Positions 1 to 5,950 of a DNA stretch of 6,613 nt are shown piece after piece. The stretch's first letter is position 1; each line of letters starts with the position of its first letter. The translations under genes were made by a program, and so were the position numbers. Location of the stretch: NCBI GenBank assembly GCA_030039525.1, contig JASHVI010000189.1, positions 1-6,613 on the forward strand, read 5' to 3'. The notes under the pieces were generated by a model. That model was not told the origin of the DNA and made no database searches. It saw only the letters and a list, made by a program, of their open reading frames with translations. Source of the stretch: Thermoplasmata archaeon (GTDB lineage: Archaea > Thermoplasmatota > Thermoplasmata > Lutacidiplasmatales > UBA184).

Positions 1-620
1 GCCGACATCGCCGGAAGGCTGACCGAATGCGCGGCCGGAAAGCCGACCCGGGCCCAGGCCGCGGCGGAGCCGGGCCGGTCGAGCGTTCCCGCGACCAGGA
101 CCCAGACCGGGGGCGCCGCGTCGACCCCCTCCGGAAGGAATCGGAGCGGGTGGAGGAGACCCCGCAGGATCGGGGAGAGGTCCGGCGTGTCCGGACCGGC
201 GTCGTCGAGCACGACGACCGCCGGGCGCCCCTCCCGGGCGAGACGCCGAAGGAACCCGGCGACGATCTCGACCACCGGGAACCCCGCGCCCCGGAACCCC
301 TCGTCCAGCCGCTGAAGCAGCTGGGTAGCGACGCCCTGCGTGCCGCCGCACCAGCGGACCCTGACCGAGACGAGAAGGGGCGGCGTCGCCTGGGGACGGT
401 CGCGCCGGTAGGCCTCGAGGAGCCGGCGGGCGGCGAGGCGCGCGAGCACCGAGGTCCCGGAGCCGGTCGGCCCCCGGATCGCGGCCGCCCATGGATGACC
501 GTGCGTCGGGACGGGGTCCCCAAGCCAAGCGCGCAGCTCCTCGAGCTCCGCGCTCCGCCCGACGAGCGCCGGCGGGACCCAGTCGTGGTGAAGGACCTCG
601 GGATGGGACGGGACGAGCAT
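1..620 (-). CDS. Orc1/Cdc6-like AAA+ ATPase with degenerate Walker motifs, 3' end outside window
   Basis: The minus strand is open for 206 codons from ATG at 620 to the window edge with no stop. The N-terminus (HHDWVPPALVGRSAELEEL, residues 11-29) matches the lead-in of archaeal Orc1/Cdc6 initiators, which bind origins and load MCM. A P-loop follows at residues 50-57 (GPTGSGTS) and a Walker B-like VVVLDD at 135-140. The sensor-1 region reads VLVAGT (174-179), where the family usually has Asn, and LPAM (202-205) sits where family members have a PPY-type motif. The Walker A lysine is Thr56 and the Walker B DE is DD, so ATP hydrolysis is probably weak or lost. This is more likely a diverged paralogue than the main initiator; another STAND/AAA+ regulator is possible. 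The C-terminal winged helix would lie outside the window. The ATG is supported by a TATA box about 25 bases upstream, implying a leaderless transcript. The gene is divergent from icd. Confidence 0.5.
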   Translation of the reverse strand, partial: MLVPSHPEVLHHDWVPPALVGRSAELEELRAWLGDPVPTHGHPWAAAIRGPTGSGTSVLARLAARRLLEAYRRDRPQATPPLLVSVRVRWCGGTQGVATQLLQRLDEGFRGAGFPVVEIVAGFLRRLAREGRPAVVVLDDAGPDTPDLSPILRGLLHPLRFLPEGVDAAPPVWVLVAGTLDRPGSAAAWARVGFPAAHSVSLPAMS

Positions 621-628
621 CGGTTCTG

Positions 629-656
629 GAAATATCCATTGTGTATAAGAAATATC
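629..656. repeat. Direct repeat GAAATATC spaced 20 bp, bracketing the promoter
   Basis: GAAATATC occurs at 629-636 and again at 649-656, exactly 20 bp apart, or about two helical turns. The second copy overlaps the upstream edge of the minus-strand TATA box; the first lies between TATA box and start codon. The placement suits an operator for a dimeric regulator or for the Orc-like protein itself. That role is inferred. A chance match in an AT-rich promoter cannot be excluded. Confidence 0.5.
643..650 (-). promoter_or_regulatory. TATA box of the Orc-like gene
   Basis: On the minus strand the bases read TCTTATAC, ending 23 bases before the ATG at 620. This is the normal archaeal TATA-to-start distance for a leaderless mRNA. 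It lies in the only markedly AT-rich stretch of the window (about 624-663). Read on the plus strand, the same TATAAG could give a transcript starting near 670, which would be a longer leader for icd. Confidence 0.5.
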
Positions 657-716
657 ATAATTCGTGAACGATGAGCTCCGACCGACGCGGCGCGGGCCGG
701 CGCCCTCCGGCAACCC

Positions 717-723
717 TTTAGAG
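717..723 (+). promoter_or_regulatory. Probable TATA-like element of icd (TTTAGAG)
   Basis: TTTAGAG begins 31 bases before the ATG at 748, in otherwise GC-rich sequence. The same TTTAGA core appears before the GT-C-like gene at 3330-3335. The spacing fits a leaderless or nearly leaderless transcript, and no Shine-Dalgarno sequence is seen before the ATG. Confidence 0.5.
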
Positions 724-747
724 CGCCCGAGCCCGGACGGCGCGCCG

Positions 748-1863
748 ATGGCTCGACGCGTCACGCTGATCCCGGGGGATGGCATCGGGCCGGAAGTCAC
801 CAAGGCCGCGGTCACCGTCGCCGCCGCGACGGGCGTCGCGCTCGAGTGGGAGACGGTCGAGGCCGGCGCGGAGGCGATCCGGACCCAGGGGACCCCGCTC
901 CCCGACGCGGTCCTCGAGTCGATCCGGAAGAACCGGCTCGCGCTGAAGGGGCCGATCACGACCCCGATCGGTACGGGGTTCTGATCGGTGAACGTCGCGC
1001 TGCGCCAGCAGCTCGACCTCTACGCCTCGGTCCGGCCGGCCCGCGCGATCGCCGGCGAGGGGACGCACTTTCCGGGGCTCGACCTGGTCGTGGTCCGGGA
1101 GGCCACCGAGGGGCTCTACTCCGGCGTCGAGCACTGGGTCGACCGGGACCACACCGCGGCCGAGACGGTGAACGTGATCACCCGGAAGGCCTCCGACCGG
1201 ATCATCCGGTTCGCCTTCGAGCTCGCGCGCCGGGAGGGACGCAAGCGCGTCACGGCGGTCCACAAGGCGAACATCATGAAGACGACCGGCGCGCTCTTCC
1301 AGAGCGCCTTCCAGGAGATGGCGCCGAGCTACCCGGGGATCACCGCCGACGAGCGCCTGATCGACAACATGTGCATGCAGCTCGCGAAGAAGCCGGAGGA
1401 GTACGAGGTCATCGTCACGACCAACCTCTTCGGCGACATCCTCTCCGACCTCTGCGCCGGCCTCGCCGGGGGCCTCGGGATCGCGCCCGGGGGGCTCTAC
1501 GGCGACGGCATCGCCGTCTTCGAGCCGGTCCACGGCTCGGCCCCGAAGTACGCCGGCCAGGACAAGGCGAACCCGGTCGCCGAGATCCTCTCGATGGAGC
1601 TCCTCCTCCGCCACCTCGGGGAGACCGAGGCCGCGGCGCGCGTCCTGCGGGCCGTCTGGGAGACCGTCGCGGAGAAGAAGGTCGTCACCTACGATCTCGC
1701 GCTGCCGGGGTACACCGCCCGGCCGGTGCCGCCCTCCAAGTGCTCCGAGATGGCGGCCGAGATCGCGCGGAAGGTCCCGCTCGTGGATCCCTCGAAGCCC
1801 CTCGGCCCCCCGGCCGCCGGTGCGCGGGCGGCCTGGGCGGTCGATCCGAACCTCGACGCCTAG
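748..1863 (+). pseudogene. icd: Isocitrate dehydrogenase, otherwise intact but interrupted by an in-frame TGA
   Basis: This gene encodes isocitrate dehydrogenase, the TCA-cycle enzyme that oxidatively decarboxylates isocitrate to 2-oxoglutarate. From ATG 748 it reads 371 codons, with LIPGDGIGPEV at residues 7-17. Codon 79 (982-984) is TGA, after which the same frame continues to a TAG. The substrate site is complete around the stop: Ser80, Asn82, Arg86, Arg96, Arg117, Tyr124, Lys173 and Asp206, Asp230, Asp234, by comparison with E. coli Icd. The motif HGSAPKYAGQDK carries Lys267 and Tyr268, and Tyr315 follows; these match NADP-binding residues of E. coli Icd (K344, Y345, Y391). The R395 equivalent appears to be Leu. 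The enzyme is shorter than E. coli Icd (416) and ends in an Ala/Pro-rich tail of about 27 residues. A GTG at 988 could restart translation but would lose the N-terminal region. The stop could be a real mutation, readthrough, or a base error. Isopropylmalate or homoisocitrate dehydrogenase is less likely. Confidence 0.5.
982..984 (+). other. In-frame TGA within icd, replacing a conserved Arg codon
   Basis: The reading is GTGF-stop-SVNVALRQ, where relatives have an Arg just before the Ser (E. coli Icd has IRSLNVALRQ, Arg112). A single C-to-T change from CGA gives TGA. Frame is kept on both sides, so no indel is involved. TGA also ends three neighbouring genes (YjbQ, the GT-C-like protein and MptE), which argues against reassignment of TGA in this genome. 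Confidence 0.5.
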
Positions 1864-1867
1864 CGGC

Positions 1868-2278
1868 TCAGTCCCCCAGGACCTTCACGACGACCCGCTT
1901 GCGGCGCCGCCCGTCGAACTCCCCGTAGAAGACCTGCTCCCAGGGCCCCAGGTCGAGGTCCCCCCGGGTCACCGGGAGAATGACCTGGTGCCCGAGCAGG
2001 AGGTTCTTCAGGTGGGCGTCGCCGTTGCGCTCGCCCGTCCGGTGGTGGTGATAGTCCCCTGGGGGTGCGATCCGGTCCGACCAGGCCGAGATGTCCTCGA
2101 GCAGGCCCCGCTCGTCGTCGTTGACCCAGACGGCCGCGGTGATGTGCATCGCCGAGACCAGCACCAACCCCTCTTGGACGCCGCTCCCGCGCACGATGGC
2201 GCGGACCCGGTCGGTGATGTTGACGAACTCTCGGGCGTTCTGGGTCTCGAACCAGAGGTATTCCGTGGCGGAGGTCAT
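1868..2278 (-). CDS. YjbQ/UPF0047 family protein
   Basis: A 136-residue protein, close to the usual family length of about 130-140. The family has one compact beta-rich domain forming trimers; some members show weak thiamine-phosphate synthase activity, but the main role is not settled. Family motifs are present in order: His45 with NDDE at 53-56, YHHH at 76-79, GERNGDAHLKN at 82-92, LGHQ at 95-98, and GPWEQVFYGEFDGRR at 111-125. The conserved His, Asp and Glu residues suggest a metal or phosphate site (inference). The start is ATG ACC at 2278; an ATG 5 bases upstream is in another frame and stops at once. A TATA-like ATAAA lies 22-26 bases upstream. The gene ends in TGA four bases past the convergent icd stop. 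Family assignment is firm; the function is uncertain. Confidence 0.5.
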   Translation of the reverse strand: MTSATEYLWFETQNAREFVNITDRVRAIVRGSGVQEGLVLVSAMHITAAVWVNDDERGLLEDISAWSDRIAPPGDYHHHRTGERNGDAHLKNLLLGHQVILPVTRGDLDLGPWEQVFYGEFDGRRRKRVVVKVLGD

Positions 2279-2299
2279 GCCATCGAGAACGGGCCTAGG

Positions 2300-2306
2300 T
2301 TTATGG
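2300..2306. promoter_or_regulatory. TATA-like element between YjbQ and the two-helix membrane protein
   Basis: TTTATGG on plus and CCATAAA on minus is the only AT-rich word in this 59-bp divergent gap. It ends 22 bases before the YjbQ start and begins 38 bases before the ATG at 2338. One element could therefore serve both genes, leaderless for YjbQ and with roughly a 10-base leader for the membrane protein. The same 7-mer recurs at 3260-3266. Confidence 0.5.
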
Positions 2307-2337
2307 CCCTCGCCCGCGCAGTTCCACGCAGCCGACG

Positions 2338-2868
2338 ATGGCCCGGACGATCCGCATCCGTCAGGCGGCCGAGACCCCCAGTACCGGGGAGTCCCCCGGA
2401 GAGGTCCAGTTCCGGCCGAACTCGGCGGCGCTCTCCCGCGCCTGGCGGCTCTTCGCCCTCTACGTCCTCGCGCTCGTCGTGATCTACGGCACGTTCGTGG
2501 GTCTCCTCTGGAGCTCCCGGGCGGGCTTCGCGGGGAACCCGACCTCGGCCCCCGCCTTCCTGACGCTCCTCGCGGTGATCCTCGGGGTCGGCGGCTTCTT
2601 CCTCACCCTCGCCCGGACGCCGCGCGGTGTCGAGTTCCGCTCGGACGCCACCGTCCTCACGGAGTTCTCGGGGCGCCGCCGGGTCTACGGCCGGACCGTC
2701 CCGATCGACGTGCGGGTCGAGAGCCGGTACCCCGCGGGGCTCCTCGCCCCGGAACCGACCGCCCTCGTCCTCCTCGGAGCCTCGGGCCGACCGGCGCGCC
2801 GGTACCTCCTCAACCTGTCGCTCCTCGCCCGGTTCCAGGGCGGCGGGGCGCCGGGACTATTCGAGTAG
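2338..2868 (+). CDS. Two-helix membrane protein of unknown function with a C-terminal PH-like region
   Basis: I do not recognise a named family for this 176-residue protein. It has a hydrophilic N-terminus (1-35), then two likely membrane helices at about 37-58 and 72-92 joined by a short loop. A soluble tail of about 80 residues follows. The tail begins TPRGVEFRSDATVLTEF and continues with GRRRVYGRT (112-120), SRYPAGLLAP (129-138) and RRYLLNLSLL (154-163). Two close helices followed by a short beta-rich tail recall bacterial PH-domain-like membrane proteins, but this is only a resemblance by eye. No catalytic motif or signal peptide is visible. The start is the only nearby ATG. The last 12 bases overlap the convergent Lys/Pro-rich gene. 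Confidence 0.5.
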   Translation: MARTIRIRQAAETPSTGESPGEVQFRPNSAALSRAWRLFALYVLALVVIYGTFVGLLWSSRAGFAGNPTSAPAFLTLLAVILGVGGFFLTLARTPRGVEFRSDATVLTEFSGRRRVYGRTVPIDVRVESRYPAGLLAPEPTALVLLGASGRPARRYLLNLSLLARFQGGGAPGLFE

Positions 2869-3231
2869 GTCCTCGAGCTCGCCCGCGACCAGCGTGAGGA
2901 GCTGGTCCAGGGACCGGTTCTTCAGCTCCGTGATCTGGCCGCCGTCCGTCTCGAGCCGGGCGAGGAACTCGTCTCCGTCGCGCAGGAAGGCCAGCGAGAG
3001 CAGGTGGCGCCGGGAGTCGCTCCGGCGGGGCTCGGGGGCCGGGCTCGCGGCCGGCGAGGCGGCGGGCTTCGGAGCGCTCGACTTCGCCGGCTTCTTGGGC
3101 GCCGGCTTCGGCGGCGCCTTCCGAGGCGGCGGGCTCTTCGGCTTCGCCGGCGCCTTCGATCGCCCGCTCACGGGCTTGCGGGGGGCGGGCCGGCTCTTCG
3201 TCGAGGGCCCCTTCCTCGAGGGGGAGGGCAT
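2857..3231 (-). CDS. Small protein with Lys/Pro/Ala-rich histone-tail-like N-terminus
   Basis: A 124-residue protein in two parts. Residues 1-66 hold 21 Pro, 12 Lys and 5 Arg with no Asp or Glu, in KP/PKKP/APKP-type runs like the disordered tails of histone H1 or tailed bacterial nucleoid proteins. Residues about 73-124 form a short mixed domain (RRHLLSLAFLRDGDEFLARL, then an acidic helix rich in Leu/Glu ending GELEDLLE). No signal peptide or membrane segment is seen. A role in nucleic-acid or polyanion binding is inferred from composition only. Strong codon-position bias, a well-placed TATA box and an ATG support it as a real gene despite low complexity. The stop lies inside the end of the convergent membrane-protein gene. 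I do not recognise the family of the C-terminal domain. Confidence 0.5.
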   Translation of the reverse strand: MPSPSRKGPSTKSRPAPRKPVSGRSKAPAKPKSPPPRKAPPKPAPKKPAKSSAPKPAASPAASPAPEPRRSDSRRHLLSLAFLRDGDEFLARLETDGGQITELKNRSLDQLLTLVAGELEDLLE

Positions 3232-3257
3232 GACGCTCGGCCCCCACTTTGCCCCCC

Positions 3258-3265
3258 TATTTATG
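3258..3265 (-). promoter_or_regulatory. TATA box of the Lys/Pro-rich protein gene
   Basis: CATAAATA on the minus strand spans 34 to 27 bases before the ATG at 3231, consistent with a leaderless or very short-leader transcript. Read on plus, it contains TTTATGG and could start a second, longer transcript toward the GT-C-like gene at about 3288. Confidence 0.5.
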
Positions 3266-3328
3266 GGTTGGTGAATTCGTAATTCTCGCCGGCGCTCGCA
3301 GGCCTCCCCGAGGGGGTGCGCCCGAGGG

Positions 3329-3335
3329 TTTTAGA
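3329..3335 (+). promoter_or_regulatory. TATA-like element that favours the GTG start at 3358
   Basis: TTTTAGA begins 29 bases before the GTG at 3358, the spacing of a leaderless archaeal promoter. It resembles the TTTAGAG before icd. If it is the promoter, the upstream in-frame GTG at 3316 cannot be the main start, because it would precede the TATA box. Confidence 0.5.
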
Positions 3336-3357
3336 CGCCGGCCCGTCTCTCCGGACC

Positions 3358-5148
3358 GTGGACCGGAGCCCGCCGGAGGCCCTTGGGGTGGCCCCGGATC
3401 CGGCGTCTCCCCGTCGGCTCCTCGGGGGCTACCTGCTCCTGCTCGCGGGGGGCTTCCTGCTCCTGGCCGCGCTCTACCTCTCCCCGGACCTCTCCTTCGC
3501 CTACTTCGGGTCGGACACCGGCGAGTACTACCGCCTCACCGTCGATCTGATCGCGAACGGCCGCCTGCCGATCGGCGGTCCGTACCAGGGCTGGGGCACG
3601 GGGTACCCCGATTTCCCGGGGCTCTTCGTGGTCGCCGGGGGCGTCGCCCAGTCGACCGGGGTGGGCGCGGAGACGGCCCTCATCCTGTCGATCCCGCTCC
3701 TCTCGGCCTTCTCGGTCGTCCCGCTCTTCCTGCTGTTCCGCCGGCTGGTGCCGAACGAGGCGGTCGCCCTCCTGGGCGCCGGGTTCGCCTCCGTGGCGAT
3801 GCCCCGGGCCTTCTCGATGGCGCATCCGGCCCCGCTCGCCCTCGGCGATCTGCTCGGGGTGGCCGCCCTTTGGATGTTCGTCGAGGGGCGGAGCGACGCG
3901 CGCTGGTACCTCCCGCTCTCCCTGACCGCCGGCGCGGTGATCCTGACCCACCACCTCTCGAGCTACTTCTTCCTGGTCGGCGCCCTCGGGGGCCTCGTCG
4001 TCTACGAGCTCTTCCGGCCCGGCGGCTGGAGCCGACGCTTCCCGCTCCGGGAGCTGGTCTTCCTCGCCGGCTTCCTGATCGCCCTCGACGCCTACTGGTT
4101 CGGGCTCGCCCCGGATTTCGTCGCGACGGTGATCGGGACCTCGAAGCTCTTCGGCCTCAGCGCCCGCGCGATCGGCATCGCGGTCGCCGCGGGGGCGATC
4201 CTGCTCACGACGCTCGCCGGGCTGCTGATCTCCTGGCGGCGCCGCCACCCGGGCCACGCCTTCCCCGTCTCCTTCCCGAGCGACCGGTCCGTCGCGCGGG
4301 ACGCGGGGATCCTCGCGGTGCTGATCTTCGGCGGGATCGCCCTCCTCACCGTCGTCCCCGTCCCGGGCACGACGCAGACGGCGACGGTCGGGGAGCTCCT
4401 CTTCTTCACGCCGGTGCTCGTCCTCGGCGTCGTCGCGAGCGGCACGCGTCGGCTCGCCGGCGGGAGCCGGCTGGGGCCGTTCGCGCTCGCCTGGCTGCTG
4501 GCGATCGGCGGCTCGGCGATCTTCGGGCTCGTCACGGCGAGCTCGGTGCTCCCCCCGACGCGCCACGCGGAGTACCTGGTGATCCCGCTCGGCCTCCTCG
4601 CGGCGCTCGCGCTCGTCCGATGGGCGGCGCGGGCGCGCGACGCCTACGGGGGCCGGGGCGCCGCCGCGGTGGCCGCGGGGGCGCTCCTCCTCCTCGCGGC
4701 GAACGCCGCGATCGCCTTCCCGCCGGCCGCAGACCTTGGCCACTTCCAGGAGGGGCTCACCCCGGCCGACGCCGCGCTCGGCGAGTGGTCCGGGGCGAAC
4801 CTCCCCGGGGGCACGGTGATCGCCTCGGACCATCGCGTCAGCTCGCTCCTCTTCGGGTTCGACGACGCGCGGGCGACCTGGGACACGACCCCCGCCCTGT
4901 TCACCGGCGAGAATCGCTCGGCGGCCTCGGCCGAGCTCAACGAGAGCCTCGCCCCGCACACCCTCCTCCCCGTGCAGGCGGTCGCCGTGGACGCGACCAT
5001 GCGGAGCACCGGCGTCGCGCTCAACCCGAGCGGGCTCGCCGAACCGATGAGCGCCTCGGCGACGGCCTGGCTCGAGGCCGCCCCGTTCGTCCCGCTGTAC
5101 GAGAACGGCCCGCAGGCCGTCTACTGGGTCTCCGGCCCCCTCGACTGA
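3358..5148 (+). CDS. Multi-pass membrane protein, probable GT-C-type glycosyltransferase
   Basis: 596 residues from GTG 3358. A short cytoplasmic N-terminus leads into about 11-13 predicted membrane helices (first at 21-41, last near 434-453), then a soluble C-terminal domain of about 140 residues. After helix 1 comes FGSDTGEYYRL (50-60) with Asp53 and Glu56, placed like the acidic catalytic motif in the first outer loop of GT-C enzymes. THHLSSYF (197-204) and LPPTRHAEYLVIPLG (398-412) recall archaeal membrane proteins of the STT3/PMT-like superfamily. Such enzymes move sugars from lipid-linked donors to protein or lipid on the outer face; the substrate here is unknown. The C-terminal part contains SDHRVSSLLFGFDD (490-503). 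There is no WWDXG motif, so it is not a clear AglB. An alternative in-frame GTG lies at 3316 (610 residues). It stands alone without nearby sugar-nucleotide genes. Its TGA stop faces the mptE end 33 bases away. Confidence 0.5.
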   Translation: MDRSPPEALGVAPDPASPRRLLGGYLLLLAGGFLLLAALYLSPDLSFAYFGSDTGEYYRLTVDLIANGRLPIGGPYQGWGTGYPDFPGLFVVAGGVAQSTGVGAETALILSIPLLSAFSVVPLFLLFRRLVPNEAVALLGAGFASVAMPRAFSMAHPAPLALGDLLGVAALWMFVEGRSDARWYLPLSLTAGAVILTHHLSSYFFLVGALGGLVVYELFRPGGWSRRFPLRELVFLAGFLIALDAYWFGLAPDFVATVIGTSKLFGLSARAIGIAVAAGAILLTTLAGLLISWRRRHPGHAFPVSFPSDRSVARDAGILAVLIFGGIALLTVVPVPGTTQTATVGELLFFTPVLVLGVVASGTRRLAGGSRLGPFALAWLLAIGGSAIFGLVTASSVLPPTRHAEYLVIPLGLLAALALVRWAARARDAYGGRGAAAVAAGALLLLAANAAIAFPPAADLGHFQEGLTPADAALGEWSGANLPGGTVIASDHRVSSLLFGFDDARATWDTTPALFTGENRSAASAELNESLAPHTLLPVQAVAVDATMRSTGVALNPSGLAEPMSASATAWLEAAPFVPLYENGPQAVYWVSGPLD

Positions 5149-5181
5149 GCCGGTGCGCCGTCGTCGGTGCCGCGGGGCCGC

Positions 5182-5922
5182 TCACGCCCCTCCGGGACCG
5201 CCCGGTTCCTCCGGAACGGGCCGCACCGACCCGTCCGGGTCCCACCACCGGAGGTCGACCCCGGGCTCCGTCCGGAGGAGCCCGAGGGCCTTCCGGGCCC
5301 AGAGGAGCTTCGCCAGCTTGCGCGCAGGGTCCGGCTCCTCCGGGCCGACCCGGTCGAGGTCGAACCCCCACAGCAGGATCGAACGCGCTCCCGCGGCGGC
5401 CGCGACGAAGGCCGCCCGGTCCCCGTCCGTGAATCCGCCCGGGTTCCGGAGCCCTCCTTGGGGCGCCCCCGCCCAGGTGCCGAGGGTCTCCTCCCCGAAG
5501 GCCGGCACCCAACGCTCCAGCGCGGCCAGGTTGTCGCCGTGGGCGTGGACGACCACGGCCGCCCCCTGCGACTGCGCCGCGATCTCGGAGGGGACCGGTC
5601 CGTCGAGGTCGGTGACCACGACGTCCGGCACGAGGCCCGAGTCGAGCAGCGTCCGGGCCGCGCCATCCGCCGCGAGCAGCGCGGGAGAGCGCGGGGCCGG
5701 CGGGAGGCGCCAGAGCGGGGGCGGTCCCGAGCGCGGCGCGAGCCCTACGACGACCGCGTCGCGCCCCGCGAGGCGCGCGTCGAGACGCTCCCAGGCGCGA
5801 GCGTCCCCCCGGCCGTCGAGCAGCTCCCGGAGGCGCTTCGCGGAGCGCTCCTCCGGGGCCCACCCGTAGCCGAGGGCGGCGCGGATCTGCTCGTACAACG
5901 GGGCCCAACGCTCGTAGCGCAC
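5182..5922 (-). CDS. mptE: 6-hydroxymethyl-7,8-dihydropterin pyrophosphokinase, archaeal MptE type (DUF115)
   Basis: This enzyme transfers pyrophosphate from ATP to 6-hydroxymethyl-7,8-dihydropterin in the archaeal route to tetrahydromethanopterin or folate-type cofactors. It is the archaeal replacement for bacterial FolK. From GTG 5922 it is 246 residues, near the family norm. Motifs in order: RYERWAPLYEQI (2-13, the family N-terminus), ADGAARTLLDSGLVPDVVVTDLDG (85-108, in two blocks around the nucleotide site), VHAHGDN (125-131), GGFTDGDRA (162-170), and LLWGFDLD (183-190). An upstream in-frame TTG at 5943 would add seven residues, but it sits only 8 bases from the TATA box, so GTG 5922 is preferred. 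The tail is Pro/Gly-rich. It is divergent from ftsZ, with no other pterin gene in view. Confidence 0.5.
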   Translation of the reverse strand: MRYERWAPLYEQIRAALGYGWAPEERSAKRLRELLDGRGDARAWERLDARLAGRDAVVVGLAPRSGPPPLWRLPPAPRSPALLAADGAARTLLDSGLVPDVVVTDLDGPVPSEIAAQSQGAAVVVHAHGDNLAALERWVPAFGEETLGTWAGAPQGGLRNPGGFTDGDRAAFVAAAAGARSILLWGFDLDRVGPEEPDPARKLAKLLWARKALGLLRTEPGVDLRWWDPDGSVRPVPEEPGGPGGA

Positions 5923-5950
5923 GGAGATTCCCCTCGAAGCCAAAGTATGC

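Noticed and set aside
27..674. Plus-strand open frame of 215 codons opposite the Orc-like gene
   Set aside because: Rich in Arg, Pro, Gly and Asp with no motif; it is the complement of a minus-strand frame that shows clear AAA+ motifs.
671..721. Possible 16-codon leader peptide upstream of icd, starting ATG 671
   Set aside because: A plus-strand TATAAG at 645-650 gives a workable distance, but its stop overlaps the better icd promoter element and its composition is ordinary; nothing supports translation.
982..987. TGA in icd as evidence of an altered genetic code
   Set aside because: TGA is the normal terminator of the YjbQ, GT-C-like and mptE genes here, each ending where its family ends or next to a convergent gene.
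718..1614. Minus-strand open frame of 298 codons opposite icd
   Set aside because: Composition is Arg/Asp/Gly/Leu-rich as expected of antisense to GC-rich coding DNA; the plus strand holds a clear dehydrogenase.
3301..3330. CCTCCCCGAGGGGG self-complementary stretch suggesting a hairpin
   Set aside because: The loop would be only about two bases and no T tract follows; such words are common in this GC-rich sequence.
3331..4959. Minus-strand open frame of 542 codons
   Set aside because: Extremely Glu/Arg/Gly-rich antisense of a membrane-protein gene; no promoter or recognisable motif.
5149..5181. Possible terminator between the convergent GT-C-like and mptE genes
   Set aside because: The 33 bases are GC-rich with no T-run on either strand.
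3249..5432. Plus-strand open frame of 727 codons overlapping the GT-C-like gene
   Set aside because: Arg/Pro/Gly-rich with no hydrophobic segments or domains; it runs through both the end of the membrane-protein gene and part of mptE, so it is a GC-driven shadow.
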